From Mycobacterium asiaticum (GTDB taxonomy: Bacteria; Actinomycetota; Actinomycetes; Mycobacteriales; Mycobacteriaceae): a stretch of DNA of 35,936 nucleotides. The number at the start of each line of letters is the position of its first letter. Position 1 is the first letter of the stretch. The stretch is taken from positions 1 to 35,936 of the forward strand of contig NZ_LZLQ01000001.1 of the NCBI RefSeq assembly GCF_001673315.1, read 5' to 3'. Position numbers and translations under genes: made by a program. Below are positions 16,118-23,703 of the stretch, in pieces. The notes below the pieces were generated by a model. It ran no database searches. It saw nothing but the letters and a program-made list of their open reading frames with translations, and was not told the origin of the DNA.

Positions 16118-17290
16118 ATGTCTGACCTGCGCTCCGTGCTGTTGCTGTGCTGGCGCGATACCAGGCACCCGCAGGGCGGTGGCAGCGAAACGTATCTGCA
16201 ACGCATCGGCGCGCAACTGGCCGCCGACGGCGTCCACGTCACCCTGCGCACCGCCCGCTACCCGGGCGCGGCCAAAACCGAGGTCGTCGACGGTGTGCGC
16301 ATCAGCCGCGCCGGTGGCCCGTACACGGTCTACATCTGGGCAATGCTGGCCATGGCCCTGGCACGGCTGGGCCCACGGGGGTTCGGCCCGTTGCGCCACG
16401 TGCGGCCCGACGTCGTCGTCGACACCCAGAACGGGTTGCCGTTTCTGGCCCGGCTGATCTACGGCCGACGCTCGGTGGTGTTGGTGCACCACTGCCACCG
16501 CGAACAGTGGCCGGTGGCCGGTCCGGTGCTGTCCCGGGTGGGCTGGTTCGTCGAGTCCACGCTGTCGCCGCGACTGCACCGCCGCAACCAGTACGTCACG
16601 GTATCCCTGCCGTCGGCGCGGGATCTGACGACATTGGGCGTCGACGCCGAACGCATCGCGGTGGTCCGCAACGGCCTGGACGAGGCACCGCCCCGGACGT
16701 TGTCCGGCTCGCGGGCCGCCGCGCCGCGTCTGGTGGTGCTGTCCCGGCTGGTGCCCCACAAACAGATCGAGGACGCGCTGGACGCGGTCGCCCAGTTGCG
16801 ACCCGCCTACCCGGATCTGCACCTCGACGTGGTGGGTGGCGGGTGGTGGCGCCAGCGACTGGTCGAACACGTGCAACGGCTCGGCATCTCCGATGCCGTC
16901 ACCTTCCACGGACATGTCGATGACACCACCAAACACCAACTGCTGCAACGCTCCTGGGTGCACTTGCTGCCGTCGCGCAAGGAAGGTTGGGGGCTGGCTG
17001 TTGTGGAGGCGGGCCAGCACAGCGTGCCGACGATCGGCTACCGATCCTCCGGCGGCCTGTCCGATTCGATCATCGACGGGGTCACCGGCGTGTTGGTCGA
17101 CAACCAGGCCGAGTTGGTGGACCGGCTGGACCAGTTGTTGTCCGATCCGGTGCTGCGTGATCAGCTCGGCGCCAAGGCTCAGGCACGCAGCGTGGAGTTC
17201 TCCTGGCGGCAGAGCGCAGAGGCGTTGCTCACCGTACTGCAGGCCGTGCGGGCCGGCCGGCGCGTGAGCGGCCTCGTCGCGACGGTCTAA
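16118..17290 (+). CDS. GT4-family glycosyltransferase (Rv0225-like)
   Basis: 390 residues with two Rossmann-type domains of the GT-B fold. The N-terminal domain begins LLLCWRDTRHPQGGGSE, a glycine-rich acceptor/donor loop; the C-terminal donor domain carries VVLSRLVPHKQIEDAL and the GT4 EX7E motif at E289-E297 (KEGWGLAVVEAG). It should transfer a sugar from a nucleotide-sugar donor on the cytoplasmic side. M. tuberculosis Rv0225 (about 384 residues) is its counterpart. Neighbours act in envelope lipid and lipoglycan production, so a cell-wall glycoconjugate is the likely product, but donor and acceptor are not known. Its stop overlaps that of the convergent DUF1275 gene by three bases. Confidence 0.87.
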   Translation: MSDLRSVLLLCWRDTRHPQGGGSETYLQRIGAQLAADGVHVTLRTARYPGAAKTEVVDGVRISRAGGPYTVYIWAMLAMALARLGPRGFGPLRHVRPDVVVDTQNGLPFLARLIYGRRSVVLVHHCHREQWPVAGPVLSRVGWFVESTLSPRLHRRNQYVTVSLPSARDLTTLGVDAERIAVVRNGLDEAPPRTLSGSRAAAPRLVVLSRLVPHKQIEDALDAVAQLRPAYPDLHLDVVGGGWWRQRLVEHVQRLGISDAVTFHGHVDDTTKHQLLQRSWVHLLPSRKEGWGLAVVEAGQHSVPTIGYRSSGGLSDSIIDGVTGVLVDNQAELVDRLDQLLSDPVLRDQLGAKAQARSVEFSWRQSAEALLTVLQAVRAGRRVSGLVATV

Positions 17291-18054
17291 GCCGTAGCCG
17301 GGGCCAGTTCCGGCGCGATGTTCGCTGCCAGCGCCGCTTCCCGACGGCGCAGGCTTTGACTGCGCACAACGAGTGCGGTCGCGATGCTCAAGCAGATAGC
17401 CGCCGGTACCAGCAGCGCGTACCCGTCGAGTCCCGAGCCGAACAGCAGGCCTACGGTGCCGCCGCTCAAGAAGAGCAGCAGCGTCGTCGCGAGGATGGCG
17501 GCCTTCCACTTGTCGATACCGTGCTGGTGGCTGCGTCCCAGCATCAGCCCCAGATCTGTGACCGTGCCGGTGATGTGGGTGGTGCGGATGGGCATCCCGT
17601 GGAAACTCGACGTGAGTCCGTTCTGCAGGCCGAGCGCCGCAGCGGCCAGCAGCGCGTGGGCGACGGATTGCTCGACACCGATCAGCCCGCGCAGCGGTGT
17701 TTCCGCCACCAATACCGCGGCCAGCAGCAGCGTCGCTTCGAGGGTGAGCACCGTGGCGTGGTGCGAACGTGCGGGGTGTTTGTTACCGCCCAGGATCGCT
17801 CCGGCCGCGGCGGCGCCGCCACCGAAACCCGCCAGGATGGCCGCGAGAACGTGACCCTCGTACAGCCAGGGGTTGGCGGTGTTCATGCCCAGCTGGGTGG
17901 TGATTCCGGTGAGATTGGCGACCGGAACAGCCAGGATCAGCAATGCGACGGCATTGACGAAGCCTGCGACGAACGCCAGCGACGCGCTGTAGAGGAGCAC
18001 AGCTCGCCGCGAGGAAAGGTCGTCGCGGCGAGTCGAGTCGTTCGCAAGACTCAT
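17287..18054 (-). CDS. DUF1275 (YoaK-like) membrane protein
   Basis: 255 residues with about six hydrophobic segments. The family hallmarks are visible: VAGFVNAVALL near the start, ANLTGITTQLG (47-57) and the GLQNGLTSSFHGMPIRTTHITGTVTDLG stretch around residue 140-170, split here only for mention. The function of DUF1275 proteins is unknown; a small-molecule transporter is usually proposed. AAAGGG lies ahead of ATG 18054. It is divergent from the winged-helix regulator gene, and the two together interrupt the block that in M. tuberculosis runs directly from Rv0225 to Rv0226c. They look like a two-gene insertion or a loss in M. tuberculosis. Confidence 0.82.
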   Translation of the reverse strand: MSLANDSTRRDDLSSRRAVLLYSASLAFVAGFVNAVALLILAVPVANLTGITTQLGMNTANPWLYEGHVLAAILAGFGGGAAAAGAILGGNKHPARSHHATVLTLEATLLLAAVLVAETPLRGLIGVEQSVAHALLAAAALGLQNGLTSSFHGMPIRTTHITGTVTDLGLMLGRSHQHGIDKWKAAILATTLLLFLSGGTVGLLFGSGLDGYALLVPAAICLSIATALVVRSQSLRRREAALAANIAPELAPATA

Positions 18055-18222
18055 CAGGACAATCCCTTTCGGTGGTGGACCAAGCTGCCACGAAGCTTAT
18101 ATAACGAAAAAATCTTCATCAATCATTCTTCGTATGAATTTGCCCAGAGTCCCGGCGAGCGCAACGCGCAGGCGAATTAACGAAACGCTTTACGCGAAAG
18201 AAGTGGTAGTAAGATCACAGTT
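18055..18222. promoter_or_regulatory. AT-rich divergent promoter region
   Basis: This 168-bp gap separates the divergent DUF1275 and winged-helix genes. The part from about 18090 to 18140 is strongly AT-rich. TTCAT at 18115-18119 and ATGAA at 18134-18138 form an inverted repeat with a 14-base spacer, a plausible site for the adjacent regulator. Confidence 0.4.
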
Positions 18223-18543
18223 GTGAACGCTGCCGAAGCGCCGAAGGGGGACGCCCGCACCGCTGGCGAGTCCGAACGCGGGTGGACGTTCCTGACGAAT
18301 CACGGGCATGTGCTGCTGTGCGTATCCCTCAGCGAGCCGATGACCGCGCGCGAACTGTCGCTACGGGTCGGCATCACCGAGCGGTCGGTGCAAGCCATCC
18401 TGGCGGACCTCACCGGCGAGGGGTACCTGCTCAAGTCCAAATCCGGCCGTCGCAATGTGTACACGCTGAATCCCGACGGCCGGCTACGCCACCCGTTGGA
18501 GGCCGGCCACACGGTGGGCGAGCTCATCGAAGCGTTGTCGTAG
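18223..18543 (+). CDS. Small winged-helix transcriptional regulator
   Basis: 106 residues. A helix-turn-helix at about 41-63 (TARELSLRVGITERSVQAIL) is followed by a wing (YLLKSKSGRRNVYTL, 68-82), the layout of MarR/ArsR-type one-domain regulators. There are no cysteines for metal sensing apart from C33 in the preceding helix. The start is GTG 18223. It is divergent from DUF1275 and ends 11 bp before the convergent GT-C-like gene. Control of the DUF1275 gene is the likely job; the signal is unknown. Confidence 0.75.
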   Translation: MNAAEAPKGDARTAGESERGWTFLTNHGHVLLCVSLSEPMTARELSLRVGITERSVQAILADLTGEGYLLKSKSGRRNVYTLNPDGRLRHPLEAGHTVGELIEALS

Positions 18544-18554
18544 TCGCTACCGCT

Positions 18555-20237
18555 TCAGGTGCGCACCGAGCGCACCGAGCGCACTAGAGCGCCGGCGGCG
18601 CCGACCAGCAGCAACCCCAGCCAGGCCAGGTGCGCGAGCATGGTCAGCGTCACGTCTGTCGAGTCGGCGCGCGCGGTATCCCCGCCGATGCGATACAAAG
18701 CCATTTCGCGATCGCGGTAGACCGGCGGCAGCGCGTGGACGGTCCGCGCGGCGGCGCCCGTCTCCCCGGCACTGTCGGATTCGACGACCAGCCACATCAC
18801 CCCGGCGGCGGCCAGCGCCGACGGTTCCGGCCCGGACAGCAGTAACTGCTGGACGGCGCGGGCACGCGCACCCTCCCCGGGCACGGTCACGCCGGATATC
18901 ACCAGGTCACCGGAGGTCAGCACCTCCGAACCCACCCAGCGGGGCAGCGGGTCGAGCACCGGCGCCGCGCCAGACCAGGAGAAGCGCCGCATGGTTCCGG
19001 CCGGCAGTACCGCCACCGTGCCGGGCTCGCGGTTGATTGCGGCCGCCACCGCTGCCCAGGCCGGCGGATAGCGCACCGGCGCCACCTTCCCCCAGACGCC
19101 CCAGGCCAGGTCGGGCAACACCAGAATCAGCGCCGCGCAGCAGACCGCCGCCGCCGGCCGCAGCCGCCGCTGCAGCACCACCGCCGCGCCCGCGCCGGCC
19201 GCCGCGTATCCCGGCACGGCCAGCGCGACCCACTTCTGCCCGTCGCGCAACACCCCGACCCCTGGCACCGCGTCGACCACCGACCGCAACACCTGCCGGC
19301 CCGGGTCGGTGGCCAGCAACGCCGGACCCAGCACCGCCACCGCGGCCAGCACCAGCAGCGGCCGCGCGGCCGGGCGATGCACCGCCACCGGCACTCCGAT
19401 CGCCACCACACCCAGCAGCACCGCTGCCGCGACGACAGCGAAAAGCGTTGTCCGCGTTTCCGGTACGGCCTGGGCGTTCCATATCCCGCCGAGGCTGGCC
19501 AGGCTGCCGAGCGTGCCCAGGCCGGGCTCGGCGCGCGGCGCGAACGCGTCGACCCCGACGGCGTTGGCGGGCGAACCCGTCGTCAACGACGCACCCAGCG
19601 CGGACGCCGTCAACCAGGGCAGCGCCCCCACCAGCGCGAAACCCGAAGCCGCAACCGCACACAGCCAACGCGGCCAGCCGCCGCCCGGCCCGGCCACGCA
19701 CACCAGGGCCATCATCGCGGCGAGCAGCAAACCCGTTGGCGTCAGCCCGGCCGCCGCGATCCAGAACGCCAGCGCAAAGACGCCCACGCCGGCTGATCGC
19801 AGGCGCAGCATCGTCGTCGCCACCCAAGGCAGGCAGCCGTAACCGACGAGCAAGCTCCAATGGCCCTGCAGCAGCCGCTCAGCGACATAGGGGTTCCAGA
19901 TCGCCAGCGTCATCGCGACCAGCTCGCCGCCGACGCCGGCCTCGGGCAGCACCGCGGCCACCAGTCGTCCCGCTCCCCAGCCGGCCAACCACAACCCCAG
20001 CACCAGCAGCGTCTTGACCACGACTCCGCCGTCCACGACCCGCGATATCAGCGCCACCGCGAAATCCTGCGGGGTCGCGCGCGGCGCCGCCGTCAAACCC
20101 AGCGCGGTATCGGTCAGGTACGAACGCGGCGTGGATACAGCGTCGCGCAGCAGCAGATACCCAGGCTGCAGCAGCGGCGCGAGTACCAGCAGCGCCAGCG
20201 CCAAGGCATACCCCGGCCGGGCCGATTTGGCCCACAC
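18555..20237 (-). CDS. Polytopic membrane protein, GT-C-like (Rv0226c-like)
   Basis: About 560 residues. Many hydrophobic segments (roughly ten to twelve) run from residue 8 to about 400, followed by an extracytoplasmic-looking region with NREPGTVAVLPAGTMRRFSW and a last membrane helix near the C-terminus (LAHLAWLGLLLVGAAGALV). The overall form fits GT-C glycosyltransferases of the mycobacterial envelope, but I see no certain catalytic DxD. Rv0226c (about 576 residues) is the counterpart. The start is taken as GTG 20237, four bases after the DUF3068 stop; the open frame runs on upstream only because it lies over the repetitive tail of that gene. Tight spacing suggests the two membrane proteins are made together. 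Confidence 0.78.
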   Translation of the reverse strand: MWAKSARPGYALALALLVLAPLLQPGYLLLRDAVSTPRSYLTDTALGLTAAPRATPQDFAVALISRVVDGGVVVKTLLVLGLWLAGWGAGRLVAAVLPEAGVGGELVAMTLAIWNPYVAERLLQGHWSLLVGYGCLPWVATTMLRLRSAGVGVFALAFWIAAAGLTPTGLLLAAMMALVCVAGPGGGWPRWLCAVAASGFALVGALPWLTASALGASLTTGSPANAVGVDAFAPRAEPGLGTLGSLASLGGIWNAQAVPETRTTLFAVVAAAVLLGVVAIGVPVAVHRPAARPLLVLAAVAVLGPALLATDPGRQVLRSVVDAVPGVGVLRDGQKWVALAVPGYAAAGAGAAVVLQRRLRPAAAVCCAALILVLPDLAWGVWGKVAPVRYPPAWAAVAAAINREPGTVAVLPAGTMRRFSWSGAAPVLDPLPRWVGSEVLTSGDLVISGVTVPGEGARARAVQQLLLSGPEPSALAAAGVMWLVVESDSAGETGAAARTVHALPPVYRDREMALYRIGGDTARADSTDVTLTMLAHLAWLGLLLVGAAGALVRSVRSVRT

Positions 20238-20241
20238 CCAG

Positions 20242-21612
20242 TTAGGTCCGTTCGGTCGGGCCAGGGCTGGACGGACCCGGCGGACCGGATGGGGTCGGGC
20301 CGGGTCCGTCCAGCCCCGCCGTAGTCGGTGGCGGATCCTGCGGTGGCGGGTCCACGTGCGGCCCCGCGTCCGCGTGCGGCCCCGCGTCCACGGGCGGCCC
20401 CGCGTCCACGTGCGGCGGCGACGATTCCTCCGCCAGCTCCGGTCGCTGCGTGGGCAGCTTCTCGGTCTCGGCTTCCGCGCCCGGCACCGGTGGTTCCAGC
20501 CCGCTGCGCCGGAGGAAGTCGGTGTCGTCACGGTCCAGGCTGGGATCGGTGAGCGCGCTCTCGGTCCGCAAACTGAACGACGCCAGCACGGCACCGCCGA
20601 TCAGCGCGATCAGACCGGTCACGGTGAACGTGATCGGCAGCACCCGCGACCATAAGGCCAAACGGTCACGCTCGTCTCGCGCGGAATTGACCTGCGACTC
20701 CACCGTCTCCTGGGTGGACGTGAGCTTGTAGTCGGCCAGCGTCACCTCGGGCTTGAGGGCGTCGCGGGCGTAGTAGTGGTGGGCCTGATCGGTTTGCTTG
20801 ACGATGGTGCCGGACACCGGATCCACCCAGAAGGTGCGCTTCGCGGTGTAGTAGCGGGTCATGGTGATCTGCTCGGCCGGGTCGCCGGGCACTCCCCACA
20901 TTCCCGCGCTGGTGGTGATCTTGCGGTCCTCTTCGCCGGCATACAGCGACGGGTAGGGGATGGGGGCGACCAGCTTGCCTTCGCTGTTGACGCCCACGGT
21001 CTGGGTGAAGCGGTAGGTGTTGAGCCCGTTGACGTCGTCTTCGCCTTCGAAGTTCGCATCGAACGGCTTCTGGGCGATCGGATCGAAATAGGAGTACGTC
21101 TTGCGTTCGGTGTTGAACGGGAAGCGGTAGGCCAGTCCCTCGTGCCGCAGCGGTATTGCGGTCGGCGGGTTCTCATCGCCGATCCCGCGCGGCTTCTGCA
21201 CCGAGCCACCCGGGTGCGACTCGTCCGAGACCGCCAGCGCCGTCTTGCGATTGAGGGTCACGTTGTCGACGATGGCCAGCAGCAACCCGCTGTCCTTCTG
21301 CTTGTCGCTGCGCCGGACCGAACTTCCTACTTGCAGCGTCACCACTTCGGCGTTGGCCGGCGTCTCGACGCTGATCTGCTGCTGCGACACCAGTGGCACG
21401 TTCTGGTTGACCACCACGCGGTCACTGGACAGCGACGCCGCGTCGAGCGCGGTCCCGGTGCCTTCGCTGATCAGCGTCGCATCGATGTTGAGCGGAATTT
21501 TGGTGATCTTGCCGCTGGTATAGGTCGATAACAGCAGTGCGGCGATCAGCAGCGCGGCGCCGAGTCCGATTGTCCCGCACGCGGCGATGCGCAACATGAC
21601 TGCTCGGTTCAC
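20242..21612 (-). CDS. DUF3068 envelope protein (Rv0227c/MSMEG_0317-like)
   Basis: 456 residues: a short cytoplasmic start, a membrane helix at about 7-30, a large extracytoplasmic beta-rich domain (35-345), a second helix (about 350-372), then a 90-residue Pro/Asp/Gly-rich tail. From memory, the M. smegmatis homologue MSMEG_0317 and the corynebacterial NCgl2760 are needed for lipomannan maturation and LAM synthesis. The tail makes this protein longer than Rv0227c (about 421 residues) and includes an 18-bp in-frame repeat coding DAGPHV-like units. GTG 21612 is supported by AAGGAGGT nine bases upstream and by matching the MNRAV start of Rv0227c. The downstream GT-C-like gene starts after four bases. 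Confidence 0.87.
   Translation of the reverse strand: MNRAVMLRIAACGTIGLGAALLIAALLLSTYTSGKITKIPLNIDATLISEGTGTALDAASLSSDRVVVNQNVPLVSQQQISVETPANAEVVTLQVGSSVRRSDKQKDSGLLLAIVDNVTLNRKTALAVSDESHPGGSVQKPRGIGDENPPTAIPLRHEGLAYRFPFNTERKTYSYFDPIAQKPFDANFEGEDDVNGLNTYRFTQTVGVNSEGKLVAPIPYPSLYAGEEDRKITTSAGMWGVPGDPAEQITMTRYYTAKRTFWVDPVSGTIVKQTDQAHHYYARDALKPEVTLADYKLTSTQETVESQVNSARDERDRLALWSRVLPITFTVTGLIALIGGAVLASFSLRTESALTDPSLDRDDTDFLRRSGLEPPVPGAEAETEKLPTQRPELAEESSPPHVDAGPPVDAGPHADAGPHVDPPPQDPPPTTAGLDGPGPTPSGPPGPSSPGPTERT
20351..20418 (-). repeat. 18-bp in-frame minisatellite in the DUF3068 tail
   Basis: Units of 18 bp start at 20351, 20369, 20387 and (partial) 20405; on the plus strand the first reads TCCACGTGCGGCCCCGCG and the others differ by one or two bases. 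They encode repeats of the form VDAGPH. Because the unit is a multiple of three, copy change keeps the frame. Confidence 0.85.
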
Positions 21613-21621
21613 GTTGCTGTG

Positions 21622-21629
21622 ACCTCCTT
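21622..21629 (-). promoter_or_regulatory. Ribosome-binding site of the DUF3068 gene
   Basis: On the minus strand AAGGAGGT lies nine bases ahead of GTG 21612. It selects this GTG over an in-frame ATG at 21681 further upstream. Confidence 0.75.
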
Positions 21630-21678
21630 CTGGTCTCCAAAACCGGATGACCCGCTTTGACCTGGCCAGGCAGCGAGG

Positions 21679-21690
21679 CAAACCCGTTTG
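21679..21690. promoter_or_regulatory. Short palindrome in divergent promoter
   Basis: CAAACCCGTTTG has 5-bp arms around CC and sits midway in the 169-bp gap between the divergent DUF3068 and TmaT-like genes. It could be a shared operator. Its small size allows chance occurrence. Confidence 0.3.
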
Positions 21691-21781
21691 ACCCTAACAG
21701 CAGAATGTAAGGAGCCGCCCGTGCGCGCCGGGTAGTGGTGCTCCCGGCCTAACCCGATGCACGCCCGGGCAAACTGTGGAC

Positions 21782-22948
21782 ATGACTGACGACCAGCAGG
21801 TGGGTGGCACCCGAAGCTTCCTGCCCGCGGTCGAGGGCATGCGCGCCTGCGCGGCCATGGGCGTAGTTGTCACCCACGTCGCCTTCCAGACCGGGCACTC
21901 GAGCGGTGTCGACGGCCGCCTGTTCGGCCGTTTCGACCTGGCGGTCGCGGTGTTCTTCGCACTGTCGGGGTTCCTGCTGTGGCGCGGGCACGCTGCGGCG
22001 GCACGGGACCTTGCGCCGCGTCCGCGAACCGGTCACTATCTGCGGTCGCGGGTGGTGCGCATCATGCCGGCCTACCTGGTTGCGGTGGTGGTGATCCTGA
22101 CCCTGCTACCCGACTCCAACCACGCCAACCTGACCGTGTGGCTGGCCAATTTGACCCTCACCCAGATCTACGTGCCGCTGACCCTGACGGGCGGACTGAC
22201 CCAGATGTGGAGCTTGTCCGTGGAGGTCAGCTTCTACCTGGCGCTGCCGCTTCTGGCGTTCCTGTGGCGGCGGCTTCCGGTCGGTGCTCGCATCGGTGTC
22301 ATCGGCGCCCTGGGCGCGCTCAGCTGGGCGTGGGGATGGTTGCCGTTGGCGGTGCTGGGCGGCGGGCCCGGGGCGAACCCGGTGAACTGGCCGCCGGCGT
22401 TCTTCTCCTGGTTCGCGGCGGGCATGGTGCTCGCCGAGCTGGTGCACAGCCCGGTCGGCTGGGCGCATCGGCTGGCGCGTCGCCGGCTCCTGATGGCGCT
22501 TGTCGCGGTGGCGGCCTACCTGGTGGCGGCATCGCCGCTGGCGGGTCCGGCCGGTCTGGTCCCCAGCACGGCCGCGGAATTCTCGGTGAAGACGGCGATG
22601 GGTTCGGTGGTGGCGTTCGCGTTGGTTGCGCCCTTGGTGCTGGACCGGCCGGACACCCGCCACCGGCTGCTGGGCAGCCCGCTGATGGTCACCCTGGGCC
22701 GTTGGTCCTACGGCCTGTTCATCTGGCACCTGGCCGCGTTGGACATGGTGTTTCCCGTGATCGGCGCGTTCGCCTTCAACGGTCACATGCCGACGGTGCT
22801 GGCGCTGACGTTGATCTTCGGCTTCGCGATCGCCGCGGTGAGCTACGCCCTGGTTGAGTCACCGTGCCGGGAAGCGTTGCGCCGCTGGGAAAAACGCGAG
22901 AAGAAGGCCGGCCCGCAGGACCGGGAAGCGGATGCCATCGCACCCTGA
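21782..22948 (+). CDS. tmaT: Acyltransferase-3 family membrane protein (TmaT/Rv0228-like)
   Basis: 388 residues with about ten membrane helices, typical of acyltransferase-3 proteins that move acyl groups onto exported sugars. The probable catalytic histidine is H32 in VVVTHVAFQ; the conserved SGFLLWRG (62-69) and WSLSVEVSFYLALP segments follow. From memory, the corynebacterial homologue TmaT acetylates trehalose monocorynomycolate and is required for MmpL-dependent export, and Rv0228 is its mycobacterial counterpart. ATG 21782 is used; GTG 21776 would add two residues. It is divergent from the DUF3068 gene and ends 5 bp from the convergent PP2C gene. Confidence 0.85.
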   Translation: MTDDQQVGGTRSFLPAVEGMRACAAMGVVVTHVAFQTGHSSGVDGRLFGRFDLAVAVFFALSGFLLWRGHAAAARDLAPRPRTGHYLRSRVVRIMPAYLVAVVVILTLLPDSNHANLTVWLANLTLTQIYVPLTLTGGLTQMWSLSVEVSFYLALPLLAFLWRRLPVGARIGVIGALGALSWAWGWLPLAVLGGGPGANPVNWPPAFFSWFAAGMVLAELVHSPVGWAHRLARRRLLMALVAVAAYLVAASPLAGPAGLVPSTAAEFSVKTAMGSVVAFALVAPLVLDRPDTRHRLLGSPLMVTLGRWSYGLFIWHLAALDMVFPVIGAFAFNGHMPTVLALTLIFGFAIAAVSYALVESPCREALRRWEKREKKAGPQDREADAIAP

Positions 22949-22953
22949 GCAGC

Positions 22954-23703
22954 TCAGGAAATGTTGATCACCAGTGCGGTGATGTTGTCGGGTCCGCCCC
23001 CATCCCTGGCCGCCGTGATCAACGCCGCGCACGCATAGCCCGGGTCCGGATTGGCATCGAGGATCTGCGCCAGCGACGGTTCTTTGACGACGCCGTGCAA
23101 ACCGTCGCTGCACAGCAGGATGCGGTCGCCGGGATGTAACTCCACCGCACTGGCGTCGGCCCGCGCGGGCGGCTTCATCCCCATGTACTTCGTCACCACG
23201 TTGCGGGCGCGGTGCTGGCCGGTGTCCTCGGGGTCGACCTGGTGCGCGTCAACCAACGCCTGCACCAGGGTGTGGTCGCGGGTGAGCCGCTGCAGCTGCT
23301 GGCCGCGACGCAGATAGGCGCGGCTGTCACCCAAGTGCGCGACCAGCACCCGCGTGCCCGCGATCACCGCCGTCACCAGGGTGCTGTTGGCGCCTTGGTA
23401 ACGGGCGTCGTCCTGCGACTTGGCGTGCAGGTCGTCGGAGAGTTCGGAGACGGCGCGACCCAGTCGCTCGGGCGAATCCTGGTGGTCGCGCTGGTCGAGT
23501 GGCAGGTGGTGAGCCACGTAGCGGGGCAGTATGTCGACCATGGTCTGGGCGGCCAACGCACCGTCGCGACTGCCTCCGACGCCGTCGGCCACCATGAACA
23601 GCCACTGGTCGCCATCCACCCCCCAGCGGTCCTGGTTGTCGGATCGCTGACATCCCACATCGCTGAGAGCCGAATACTGCACGTCCAACGTGGGCTGGTT
23701 CAC
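22954..23703 (-). CDS. Stand-alone PP2C-type Ser/Thr protein phosphatase
   Basis: 249 residues covering only the PP2C domain, with no membrane helix. Metal-binding and signature motifs are present: D22/N23 with D25 in RSDNQDRW, DGVGG at 40-44, HLGDSRAYL near 127-135, CSDGL near 193-197 and the final GPDN. It should remove phosphate from Ser/Thr residues in a Mn/Mg-dependent way. The usual mycobacterial PP2C, PstP, has a membrane helix and lies with pknA/pknB; this gene has neither. Its GTG start overlaps the stop of the AMP-binding ligase gene (GTGA), so it is the third gene of the php operon. No kinase or FHA gene is in the window. Target proteins are unknown. Confidence 0.87.
   Translation of the reverse strand: MNQPTLDVQYSALSDVGCQRSDNQDRWGVDGDQWLFMVADGVGGSRDGALAAQTMVDILPRYVAHHLPLDQRDHQDSPERLGRAVSELSDDLHAKSQDDARYQGANSTLVTAVIAGTRVLVAHLGDSRAYLRRGQQLQRLTRDHTLVQALVDAHQVDPEDTGQHRARNVVTKYMGMKPPARADASAVELHPGDRILLCSDGLHGVVKEPSLAQILDANPDPGYACAALITAARDGGGPDNITALVINIS

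Noticed and set aside
20238..20594. 119-codon N-terminal extension of the GT-C-like protein
   Set aside because: It is an Arg/Trp/Thr-rich translation of the repetitive DUF3068 tail in another frame, and GTG 20237 directly after that gene's stop is a natural start.
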